From positions 1 through 8,962 of the forward strand of contig DAOMOP010000168.1 in assembly GCA_035444405.1 (NCBI GenBank): 8,962 nt of DNA, read 5' to 3'. The position numbers and the translations under genes are program-made. The stretch is from DAOMOP01 sp035444405. GTDB lineage: Bacteria > Pseudomonadota > Gammaproteobacteria > Burkholderiales > Rhodocyclaceae. Shown piece by piece: positions 1-6,360 of this stretch. The notes under the pieces were generated by a model. The model did not search any database, was not told the origin of the DNA, and worked only from the letters and a program-made list of their open reading frames with translations. Within the stretch, counting starts at the first letter, position 1; the number at the start of each line of letters is the position of its first letter.

Positions 1-2
1 CC

Positions 3-1016
3 GGCCTCGGCGCCGAGCGCGGCGTGCTGATCCGCTCCGGCGAGGCGATCCAGACGCTCAAGGACATCAAGATCGTCGTGCTCGACAAGACCGGCACGAT
101 CACCGAGGGCAAGCCCGCGCTGACCGACGTCGTCGCGGGCGACGGCTTCGACGAGGCCGCCGTGCTGCGCGCGGCCGCGGCGGTCGAGGCCGGCTCCGAA
201 CACCCGCTCGGCCAGGCCGTCGTCGGCGGCGCCCGCGAGCGCGGCATCGACGTACCGGCGGTACAGGCCTTCAAGGCGGTGACCGCGCGCGGCGTGCATG
301 GTGAGGTCGATGGCCGCATGGTGCGCGTCGGCAGCCGCCGCATGCTCGAAGAAGCCGGCATCGCGTATGGGCCGCTCGACGAAGTGCTCAAGCACTTCGA
401 AAACGAAGGCAAGACCGCGATGCTGGTCGCGATCGACGATCGCGCCGCCGGCCTCGTCGCGGTCGCCGACACCGTCAAGGCCGATTCGAAGGCCGCGATC
501 GCCGCGCTCCACGCGCTCGGCATCCACGTCGTGATGGTCACCGGCGACAACGAACGCACCGCGCGCCATGTCGCCGCCCAGGTCGGCGTCGACGAGGTGA
601 TGGCCGGCGTGCTGCCCGAAGGCAAGGTCGATGCGATCAAGGCGCTGCAGGCGCGCCACGGCCAGCACGTCGCGATGGTCGGCGACGGCATCAACGACGC
701 GCCGGCGTTGAAGCAGGCCAACGTCGGCATCGCGATCGGCGCCGGTGCCGACGTCGCGATCGAAGCGGCCGACGTGACGCTGGTCAAGGGCGAGCTGACC
801 AAGGTCGTCGAGGCGATCCGGCTGTCGAAGGCGACCTTCTCGAAGATCGTGCAGAACCTGTTCTGGGCCTGGTTCTACAACGTCGCAGCGATCCCGATCG
901 CGGCGGTGGGCCTGCTGCATCCGATGATCGGCGTCGTCGCGATGACCGTGAGCTCGCTGTCGGTGATCGGCAACTCGATGCTGCTCCGGCGCGCGCAGCT
1001 GGGCGTCGGGCGGTAA
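3..1016 (+). CDS. copA: Cu+-exporting P-type ATPase (PIB-1), C-terminal part, 5' end outside window
   Basis: This is the C-terminal 337 residues of a copper-translocating P-type ATPase, an inner-membrane pump that uses ATP to expel Cu+ from the cytoplasm. The reading frame is open to the left edge, so the N-terminal metal-binding domains, the actuator domain and the CPC helix lie outside the window. Visible motifs, in order, are the phosphorylation motif DKTGT (84-98), the PIB-specific SEHPLG nucleotide-binding motif (His codon at 201), TGDN (540-551) and GDGIND (681-698). Two final membrane helices follow. The first carries YN (876-881) and the second MxxSS (942-956), which are the Cu+ signatures of this subfamily. 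The 3' part looks intact and ends in TAA. ATG 24 lies inside the conserved region just before DKTGT and is not a real start. Family assignment is firm; the symbol is inferred from the Cu+ motifs. A silver-exporting variant cannot be excluded. Confidence 0.93.
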   Translation, partial: GLGAERGVLIRSGEAIQTLKDIKIVVLDKTGTITEGKPALTDVVAGDGFDEAAVLRAAAAVEAGSEHPLGQAVVGGARERGIDVPAVQAFKAVTARGVHGEVDGRMVRVGSRRMLEEAGIAYGPLDEVLKHFENEGKTAMLVAIDDRAAGLVAVADTVKADSKAAIAALHALGIHVVMVTGDNERTARHVAAQVGVDEVMAGVLPEGKVDAIKALQARHGQHVAMVGDGINDAPALKQANVGIAIGAGADVAIEAADVTLVKGELTKVVEAIRLSKATFSKIVQNLFWAWFYNVAAIPIAAVGLLHPMIGVVAMTVSSLSVIGNSMLLRRAQLGVGR

Positions 1017-1020
1017 TTCG

Positions 1021-1043
1021 CGGCCCGCGCGCGGGGCGGGCCG
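1021..1043 (+). terminator. GC-rich hairpin after the first ATPase, possible terminator
   Basis: An 8-bp perfect inverted repeat (CGGCCCGC at 1021-1028 paired with GCGGGCCG at 1036-1043, 7-nt loop) starts 4 nt after the TAA stop of the first ATPase. Position and stem strength suit a transcript 3' end. No T-run follows, so it is not a classical intrinsic terminator, and in GC-rich DNA such a stem can occur by chance. Confidence 0.35.
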
Positions 1044-1086
1044 GCCAGCCACGAACGCGACAATACCCCCTGCGCGATCGTAGCGG

Positions 1087-1100
1087 CGGCCCGCGGGCCG
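1087..1100. repeat. 14-bp perfect palindrome CGGCCCGCGGGCCG
   Basis: A perfect 14-bp palindrome in the intergenic region, 50 bp upstream of the next start codon. Its half, CGGCCCGC, is identical to the stem of the hairpin at 1021-1043, so the two elements could pair with each other as well as with themselves. It may be an operator-like dyad or a second hairpin. No matching known CueR- or CopR-type operator was recognised. Confidence 0.4.
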
Positions 1101-1149
1101 GACTCATCGTCAGGGTGGCCACAATCGATGAAGTTTTCAGGAGGCGGTC

Positions 1150-1614
1150 ATGTTCAGGTCATCACTCCACAACATTTTCCCTGCGATCGCGGCTCTGACC
1201 ATGCTGACTGCGGCCGGCGGCACGGTTGCGCAGGCGCTGCAGCAGCACGCGAGCGCCGACGGGCTCGACATCTACTACGGCTTTCTGCCCGCCGAAGTCG
1301 CGAGCCGCCAGACCGCTGCGCACGACGACGCACCGATGCACGGCCGCGCGCGGCGCGGCGACTACCACCTGATGGTCGCGCTGTACGACCGGGCCGGCGA
1401 ACGCATCACCGACGCCGACGTGCGCGCAACGGTCGGCGAGCTCGGCATGGCCGGCACGCGCAAGACGCTCGACGCAATGGTGATCGGTGACACGATCACG
1501 TTCGGCAACTACTTCCGCATGCAAAGCCCCGGCCAGTACCGGGTGACGCTCGAGATCCGCCTGCCCGGCGCGCCCCGGCCGATCGAAGCCCGGTTTGATC
1601 ACCAACATCGTTGA
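1150..1614 (+). CDS. Small exported protein of unknown function in metal-resistance cluster
   Basis: This 154-residue protein begins with a likely Sec signal peptide: a short charged start, a hydrophobic core at about 9-22, and a possible signal peptidase I site after VAQA (residue 29). The mature part (about 125 residues) has alternating hydrophobic segments such as YHLMVALYD and YRVTLEIRLPG. These suggest a small all-beta, Ig-like periplasmic domain of the kind seen in YtkA/FixH-like proteins, but this is inference. His 58, Met 63, His 64, His 73 and the C-terminal HQH are possible metal ligands. The start is fixed by a strong AGGAGG (1139-1144) five bases before ATG. Its stop lies 5 bp before the next gene's ATG, implying one operon. 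I do not recognise a named family. A periplasmic copper-binding or accessory role is suggested only by its neighbours. No internal Cys is present. Confidence 0.8.
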   Translation: MFRSSLHNIFPAIAALTMLTAAGGTVAQALQQHASADGLDIYYGFLPAEVASRQTAAHDDAPMHGRARRGDYHLMVALYDRAGERITDADVRATVGELGMAGTRKTLDAMVIGDTITFGNYFRMQSPGQYRVTLEIRLPGAPRPIEARFDHQHR

Positions 1615-1619
1615 ACATC

Positions 1620-1952
1620 ATGCAAAAACCTGCTCACACGCACGGCCCCGCCGGCACCCCCGCATCGCGCGCTGACCACGCGACCGAAACAACGCGTCGC
1701 GAGCCACGCGCGCCGAGTTCGTCGCCCACGGCCCGGAGCCGCAGCAAATGGGTCTTCTTCGGCTTTCTCGCGATCAGCGCATTCTTCCTGCTTGCCGAGC
1801 ATCGCGCCCACCTGCTCGGCTTTCTGCCCTGGCTGATCCTGCTCGCGTGCCCACTGATGCACCTGTTCATGCACGGCGGCCACGGCCATGGCGGACACGG
1901 CAGCCACGGCGGCACCTCGGGCAAGAACGACGGCCCAGGAGAGCCGCGATGA
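1620..1952 (+). CDS. DUF2933-family His-rich small membrane protein
   Basis: This is a 110-residue protein with a polar N-terminal tail (about 1-42, rich in Pro, Ser, Arg and His). It has two hydrophobic segments (about 44-58 and 65-82) linked by the short AEHRAHLLG turn, then the CPLMHLFMHGGHGHGG signature (77-92) and a His/Gly-rich end. The EHRAHLLG...ACPLMHLFMHGGHG pattern is characteristic of DUF2933, small membrane proteins often found beside heavy-metal ATPases. Their function is unproven, and the His-rich tail suggests metal binding. I chose ATG 1620. A TTG at 1611 in the same frame would add three residues and overlap the upstream stop. Neither start has a good ribosome binding site, so translation may depend on coupling to the upstream gene. 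The stop overlaps the next start (ATGA, 1949-1952). Confidence 0.85.
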   Translation: MQKPAHTHGPAGTPASRADHATETTRREPRAPSSSPTARSRSKWVFFGFLAISAFFLLAEHRAHLLGFLPWLILLACPLMHLFMHGGHGHGGHGSHGGTSGKNDGPGEPR

Positions 1953-2605
1953 ACGGAGCCTCTGCCTACGGGCTGTGGTCGCTGGTGCTGCTGAACTCGC
2001 TGATCTTCATCGCGTTCGCGTTCAGCTTCGCAAAGCCGCAATCGACGCGCGACTGGCGCTCGTTCGGCGCCTACTCGGCCTTCATCGTCGCGCTATTCAC
2101 CGAGATGTACGGCTTTCCGCTGACGATCTACCTGCTCTCGGGCTGGCTGTCGTCGCGCTTTCCGAGCGTGGACTGGTTCTCGCACGACGCCGGCCACTTG
2201 CTCGAGATGATCTTCGGCTGGGAGACGAACCCGCATTTCGGCCCCTTCCACCTGCTCAGCACGGTCTTCATCGTCGCCGGCTTCTGGCTGCTCGCGAAAG
2301 CCTGGCCGGTGCTGTACGAAGCGCAGCGCGAGCACCGCGTCGCCGACACCGGCCCGTATGCGCGGATCCGCCACCCGCAATACGTCGGCTTCGTGTCGAT
2401 CATGTTCGGCTTCCTGCTGCAATGGCCGACGCTCATCACACTGGCGCTGTTCCCGGTGTTGCTCTACATGTACGCTCGGCTCGCACGCCGCGAGGAGCTC
2501 GACTCGATCGCCGAGTTCGGCGACGCGTACCGCGAGTACATGGCGCGCACGCCGGCCTTTATTCCGCGGCGCAGCCAGAGTGTGTCCGGGGCGTCGCAGG
2601 ACTGA
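1949..2605 (+). CDS. Integral membrane methyltransferase, isoprenylcysteine carboxyl methyltransferase (ICMT)-like
   Basis: This is a 218-residue multi-spanning protein with hydrophobic segments at about 9-28, 42-68, 102-122 and 146-176. The C-terminal half has the ICMT/phospholipid-methyltransferase signature: GPYARIRHPQY (135-145, with the cofactor-binding RHPxY), a hydrophobic hairpin, and RREELDSIAEFGDAYREY (180-197). Known relatives use S-adenosylmethionine to methylate prenylcysteines or lipids inside the membrane. Bacteria generally lack the eukaryotic prenyl-CaaX pathway, so the substrate here is unknown. Relatives occur beside DUF2933 and P-type ATPase genes in proteobacterial metal islands, which agrees with this context. 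The start is ATG 1949, overlapping the previous stop and preceded by AGGAG at 1937-1941. The frame is open further upstream (from 1748), but that stretch is a shadow of the DUF2933 gene. Confidence 0.87.
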   Translation: MNGASAYGLWSLVLLNSLIFIAFAFSFAKPQSTRDWRSFGAYSAFIVALFTEMYGFPLTIYLLSGWLSSRFPSVDWFSHDAGHLLEMIFGWETNPHFGPFHLLSTVFIVAGFWLLAKAWPVLYEAQREHRVADTGPYARIRHPQYVGFVSIMFGFLLQWPTLITLALFPVLLYMYARLARREELDSIAEFGDAYREYMARTPAFIPRRSQSVSGASQD

Positions 2606-2653
2606 CGCGTATCGCACGACGAGCAGGACGCCTCACCACGGACCAATCGATCC

Positions 2654-2675
2654 GGCCTGCCGTTCACGGCAGGCC
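2654..2675 (+). promoter_or_regulatory. Strong hairpin in the leader of the YHS ATPase gene
   Basis: A perfect 9-bp inverted repeat (GGCCTGCCG, loop TTCA, CGGCAGGCC) lies in the 97-bp gap between the methyltransferase and the second ATPase, ending 27 nt before the ATPase start. No T-run follows. It could attenuate or process the operon transcript, protect the downstream mRNA, or act as a dyad operator. No regulator site of known type was recognised. Confidence 0.5.
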
Positions 2676-2702
2676 ACTCATGAACGACGACGGGAGCCGG
2701 CC

Positions 2703-4739
2703 ATGGCCATCGACCCGGTGTGTGGGATGGAGATTCAGGAACAGTCGTCGGCGGGCAGCGCTGACTTCGAAGGACGGCGTTACTATTTTTGCTCGGATCG
2801 TTGCCTGAGCCAGTTTCGGGCCGATCCCGCGGCGTACGTAAAACACAAGGGGCCGATGGGGCCACTCACCCTGTCGCCGTCGCACGCGGCCCCGCACCTC
2901 CATGCGCCCAACGCCCATGACGATTCCATGACGGCGCCACCCCTTTTCGGCAAGCGCTCAGGGGAGATGGCCAAGGATCCGATCTGCGGCATGATGGTGA
3001 GCAAGGCGACGGCACTGAAAAGCGAACGCGGCGGGCGCACCTATTACTTCTGCAGCACCGGTTGCCAGCGCACCTTCGAGTCGCCGGAAGCCGAGCTCAA
3101 GTCGATGCGCACCCGCGTGGCGATCGCACTCACCGGCGTGCTGGCGCTGGCGATTCTTCGCGCCGGCGCATTCCTGACGCTGGCGACCGGGGCGACGATC
3201 GTCACTTGGGCGCCGATTCCGGCGCTGCCGTGGTTCACCTGGGGCATGTGGCTGTTCCTGCTGGTGACCCCGGTGCAGTTCATCGGCGGGTGGAGCTTCT
3301 ACAAGGGATCGTGGAACGCGATCCGCACGCGCACGATCAACATGGACTTCCTGATCGCGCTCGGCACCACTGTCGCATATGTCTACAGCGTCGCGGTGCT
3401 GTTCTTTCCCGAGGTGCTGCCGGTCGAGGTCGAGGAGCGCGACGTATACTTCGAGGTCTCGGCGGTGATCATCGCGTTCGTGCTGCTCGGCAAGTACATG
3501 GAGGAGCTGATCAAGAAGCGCTCCTCGGCGGCGGTGCGAAAGCTGCTCGATCTCAAGCCGGCGACGGCCCGTGTGATCCGCAACAGCATCGAAATGGAGG
3601 TGCCGGCCGAATCCGTGATGGTCGGCGAGGTGGTGGTGGTCAGGCCCGGGGAGAAGATCCCGTCCGACGGCACGGTGCTCGAAGGCGGCTCGTCGGTGGA
3701 CGAATCGATGCTGACCGGCGAGTCGATGCCGGTCGAGAAGGCTCCCGGGTCGGCGGTGATCCGCGGCGGCGAGGTGCTCGAGCGGGCGCAGGCGCTCACC
3801 ACGGTCGTGTTCGACAAGACCGGCACCCTGACCCGCGGCGAACCCAATGTGACCGACATCGTGGCCCTCGGCGACGCGGCCGACACCGAGATCATCGCCC
3901 TCGCGGCCGCGCTCGAGTCCGGCTCCGAACACCCGCTCGGCGAAGCCGTCGTACGCGCAGCCCGCCATCGCGGCATCGCCTTGCCGCACGCCGCCGGCTT
4001 CGAGGCCATGCCCGGTCACGGCGTGCGCGGCGAGGTCACCGGCCGGCGCGTGCTGCTGGGCAACCGGCGCCTGTTCGAGACCGCGAAGATCCCTGCTGCG
4101 ACGGCCGAAGAAGCGATGCTCCGACTCGAGGCCGAGGGCAAGACAGCCATGCTCATAGCATGCGACGGCGTGCTCTGCGGGGTCATCGCGGTGGCCGACA
4201 CGCTCAAGGACGAGGCGAAGGCGGCCGTCGCCGCGCTACAGGCCGAGCGCATCGAGGTCGTGATGCTGACCGGCGACAATCGCCGCACCGCCGATGCGAT
4301 TGCCCGTCAGTTGGGCATCACGTCGGTGATCGCCGAAGTGCTGCCCGAGTCAAAGGCCCGCGTGATCCAGGAGCTGCAGAAACAGGGTAAGTGCGTGGCG
4401 ATGGTCGGCGACGGCGTCAACGACGCGCCGGCGCTCGCCACCGCCGACATCGGCATCGCGATCGGCTCGGGCTCCGACGTGGCCAAGGAGACGGGCGGCA
4501 TCATCCTGATCCGCGACGACGTCCGCGACGTGGTCGCGTCGATCCGCCTGTCGCGCGCGACGATCACCAAGATCAAGCAGAACCTGTTCTGGGCCTTCAT
4601 CTACAACACGCTGGGCGTGCCGGTGGCGGCGCTGGGCTTCCTCAACCCGATCATCGCCGCGGCGGCGATGGCGCTGTCCTCGCTGTCGGTGATCGTCAAC
4701 TCGGCGACCCTCAAGCGCAAGCGGCTCGAGACGCTGTGA
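2703..4739 (+). CDS. Double-YHS-domain copper-type P-type ATPase with internal in-frame deletion (no M3-M4, no CPC)
   Basis: This 678-residue PIB-type heavy-metal ATPase has two YHS domains in place of the usual HMA domains. Domain 1 has DPVCGM (4-9) with YYFCSDRC (27-34). Domain 2 has DPICGM (92-97) with YYFCSTGC (114-121). The linker has His 61, 65, 67 and 72. Four membrane segments follow (about 138-160, 177-200, 214-236, 249-270), then the actuator domain with TGES (338-341). DKTGT comes only about 30 residues later (371-375), where relatives have about 150. The missing part normally holds the end of the actuator domain, helices M3 and M4 and the CPC motif that binds copper in the membrane. 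The rest is intact: SEHPLG (His 410), TGDN, GDGVND (569-574), YN (634-635) and MxxSS (656-660). Start is ATG 2703 with GGGAG at 2692-2696; the frame is open upstream to 2358, but that overlaps the methyltransferase. It may be non-transporting, inactive, or an assembly artefact. Confidence 0.88.
   Translation: MAIDPVCGMEIQEQSSAGSADFEGRRYYFCSDRCLSQFRADPAAYVKHKGPMGPLTLSPSHAAPHLHAPNAHDDSMTAPPLFGKRSGEMAKDPICGMMVSKATALKSERGGRTYYFCSTGCQRTFESPEAELKSMRTRVAIALTGVLALAILRAGAFLTLATGATIVTWAPIPALPWFTWGMWLFLLVTPVQFIGGWSFYKGSWNAIRTRTINMDFLIALGTTVAYVYSVAVLFFPEVLPVEVEERDVYFEVSAVIIAFVLLGKYMEELIKKRSSAAVRKLLDLKPATARVIRNSIEMEVPAESVMVGEVVVVRPGEKIPSDGTVLEGGSSVDESMLTGESMPVEKAPGSAVIRGGEVLERAQALTTVVFDKTGTLTRGEPNVTDIVALGDAADTEIIALAAALESGSEHPLGEAVVRAARHRGIALPHAAGFEAMPGHGVRGEVTGRRVLLGNRRLFETAKIPAATAEEAMLRLEAEGKTAMLIACDGVLCGVIAVADTLKDEAKAAVAALQAERIEVVMLTGDNRRTADAIARQLGITSVIAEVLPESKARVIQELQKQGKCVAMVGDGVNDAPALATADIGIAIGSGSDVAKETGGIILIRDDVRDVVASIRLSRATITKIKQNLFWAFIYNTLGVPVAALGFLNPIIAAAAMALSSLSVIVNSATLKRKRLETL
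3750..3768 (+). other. Apparent in-frame deletion junction inside the YHS ATPase
   Basis: At residues 350-356 the protein passes directly from the actuator-domain text ...EKAPGSAVI to RGGEVLERAQALTTVVF, which in relatives lies after the CPC helix (usually GILIRGGEALE). Relatives have a VIGG-like sequence at the left breakpoint and LIRGG at the right. The two sites would share several bases of the TGATC-GCGG type, so a microhomology deletion is plausible. The reading frame is preserved and no stop or frameshift is visible. The exact breakpoint cannot be fixed without an intact relative. Confidence 0.75.
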
Positions 4740-4761
4740 GCGGATCCGCAAACAAGCGGCG

Positions 4762-6360
4762 ATGCACGTCCTCGTCCGACTGATCCGCATCAACACCGCA
4801 CTCTGGGGCTATCTGTGGTGGTGGGCTGCCGTGCGCGCCGGACTGCTGCGCGGCGGGCCGTCGCCGGCGCAACGACTGGCGGTTACGCTGGAGCGGCTCG
4901 GCACGACCTTCGTCAAGCTCGGCCAGGGGCTGTCGCTGCACCGCGAGCTGCTGCCCGACGATTACGTCGCCGCGCTCGGCCGCCTCCACGACCGCGTCGA
5001 GCCGTTCGCGTTCGAAGCGGCGCGCGCCGAGATCGCAGCCTCGGCCGGGAAGCCCCCCGAGGCGCTGTTCGCGGAGCTCGACCCGACACCGCTCGCGGCC
5101 GGCTCGATCGCCCAGGTGCATCGGGCGCGCATGCCCGACGGCCGGCCGGTGATCGTCAAGGTCCGCCGCCCCGGCATCCGCCGCCAGGTCAGCGAGGACA
5201 TTCGCATCCTGCGCTGGTTCGTGCGCAGCGTCCAATGGCTGCTGCCGGGCCTGCGCCGCGTCCGTCCGCTGGAGCTCGTCGAGGAGCTCGCGCGCAACCT
5301 GCACCAGGAGCTCGACTTTCGCCGCGAGGCCGACAACATCCGGCGCTTTGTCGAGGTCTTCCGCGATTCGGCGACGGTGTACGTTCCCGGCGTCGTCGAC
5401 GAGCTGTACAGCGAGTGGGTGATCGTGCAGGAAATGAGCCCCGGCACGCGCATCGACGACCCGACGCTGCAGGCACGCGGCCGGGCGCTCGCGACGCATC
5501 TGGTCGAAGCCTATCTGCATCAGTTCTTCGTCGCCGGGGTGTTTCACGGCGACCCGCATCCGGGCAACCTGTTCGTGCTTGCGGACGGACGCATCTGCCT
5601 GCACGACTTCGGGCTGGTCGGCTACCTCGACCGGCGCACGCGTGCGAACCTGCTCGCGTTCATGCTCGCCTTCGTGCAGCAGGATGGCGCATGGCTGCTC
5701 GATGCCTTCGTCGAGCTCGGCATGGTGGCCGGCGCGCTGGATCGCCCGGCGTTTCGCGCCGGCATGGAAGAGGTGATCCGCGACTACGCGCGCAAGCCGC
5801 TCAAGGACTGGTCCTTCGGCGAAGCCTTCGTGCGCGTCGCGCGCATCGGCCAAGGCCGCAACGCACGCCTGCCGCATCACCTGCTGGTGCTCATGCGCGC
5901 GATCTTTCTGATGGAAAGCACCGTGCGGCGGCTCGACCCGCAGTTCAATCTGATGGAGGGTCTGTTCGGCCGCGCCGGGGCGATGGTCGAAGCGCAGGCC
6001 GGCGCGGACGGCGACGCCGGTGCGACGGCGCGCCTCAAGTACGAGAGCCTCGTAGCGGTGCAGCAGATGCCCACCGAGCTCGCCCGGCTGCTGCACCGGC
6101 TGCGCACCGAGGGGGTCGAGCTGTCGGTGCGCCATCATGGGCTGGAGGCGCTGCACGGCGAGCTCGCACGCGGCAGCAGCCGCGTTGCGCTCGCGCTGGT
6201 GACGCTGGGGCTCTACGTCGCGGCGTCGCTGCTGATGCAGCACAGCCTGGGGCCGCGCTGGGGCGAAACGCCGGTGCTCGCGGTGCTCGGCTATGCAGTC
6301 GCGCTGTGGTTGACGTGGCGACTGATGCGGGACTTCTTGCGGACGCGGCGGGACGGGTGA
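4762..6360 (+). CDS. ABC1/AarF/UbiB-family atypical kinase-like protein
   Basis: This 532-residue member of the UbiB/ABC1 (COQ8/ADCK-like) protein-kinase-like superfamily carries the full set of family motifs. They are KxGQ (52-55, VKLGQGLSLHRELLPDDY), the alanine-rich nucleotide loop LAAGSIAQVH (about 111-120), the VIVKVRRPGI lysine strand, ELDFRREADN, the catalytic-loop equivalent HGDPHPGN (262-269) and DFG (282-284). Two hydrophobic helices close the protein (about 474-493 and 503-522), as in membrane-anchored UbiB. UbiB proteins act as ATPases in ubiquinone synthesis. No other ubi gene is nearby, so this copy is more likely a divergent AarF-type paralogue whose target is unknown. It starts 22 bp after the second ATPase, so the two are probably co-transcribed. 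The ribosome binding site is weak (AAGCGG). The Ala-rich loop has Gly 114 in place of the usual last Ala. Confidence 0.93.
   Translation: MHVLVRLIRINTALWGYLWWWAAVRAGLLRGGPSPAQRLAVTLERLGTTFVKLGQGLSLHRELLPDDYVAALGRLHDRVEPFAFEAARAEIAASAGKPPEALFAELDPTPLAAGSIAQVHRARMPDGRPVIVKVRRPGIRRQVSEDIRILRWFVRSVQWLLPGLRRVRPLELVEELARNLHQELDFRREADNIRRFVEVFRDSATVYVPGVVDELYSEWVIVQEMSPGTRIDDPTLQARGRALATHLVEAYLHQFFVAGVFHGDPHPGNLFVLADGRICLHDFGLVGYLDRRTRANLLAFMLAFVQQDGAWLLDAFVELGMVAGALDRPAFRAGMEEVIRDYARKPLKDWSFGEAFVRVARIGQGRNARLPHHLLVLMRAIFLMESTVRRLDPQFNLMEGLFGRAGAMVEAQAGADGDAGATARLKYESLVAVQQMPTELARLLHRLRTEGVELSVRHHGLEALHGELARGSSRVALALVTLGLYVAASLLMQHSLGPRWGETPVLAVLGYAVALWLTWRLMRDFLRTRRDG

Noticed and set aside
24..1016. 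ATG 24 as the true start of a short ATPase
   Set aside because: The frame is open to the left edge, and the preceding residues (GLGAERGV) match conserved ATPase text, so the gene simply continues outside the window.
1017..1149. A CueR-type copper promoter upstream of the secreted-protein gene
   Set aside because: No spaced dyad or -35/-10 pair of that type could be found, only GC-rich hairpins.
1748..1948. N-terminal extension of the methyltransferase by 67 codons
   Set aside because: It is out-of-frame sequence of the DUF2933 gene. ATG 1949 has a good AGGAG and an ATGA overlap.
2358..2702. N-terminal extension of the YHS ATPase by 115 codons
   Set aside because: The extension overlaps the methyltransferase gene and reads as Ser/Arg/Cys-rich shadow text. 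MAIDPVCGM at 2703 is the usual start of such YHS proteins and has a ribosome binding site.
3062..4390. A frameshift explaining the missing M3-M4 of the YHS ATPase
   Set aside because: No frame between TGES and DKTGT contains CPC or membrane-helix text, and the interval is only about 90 bp. The segment is absent from the DNA, not hidden in another frame.
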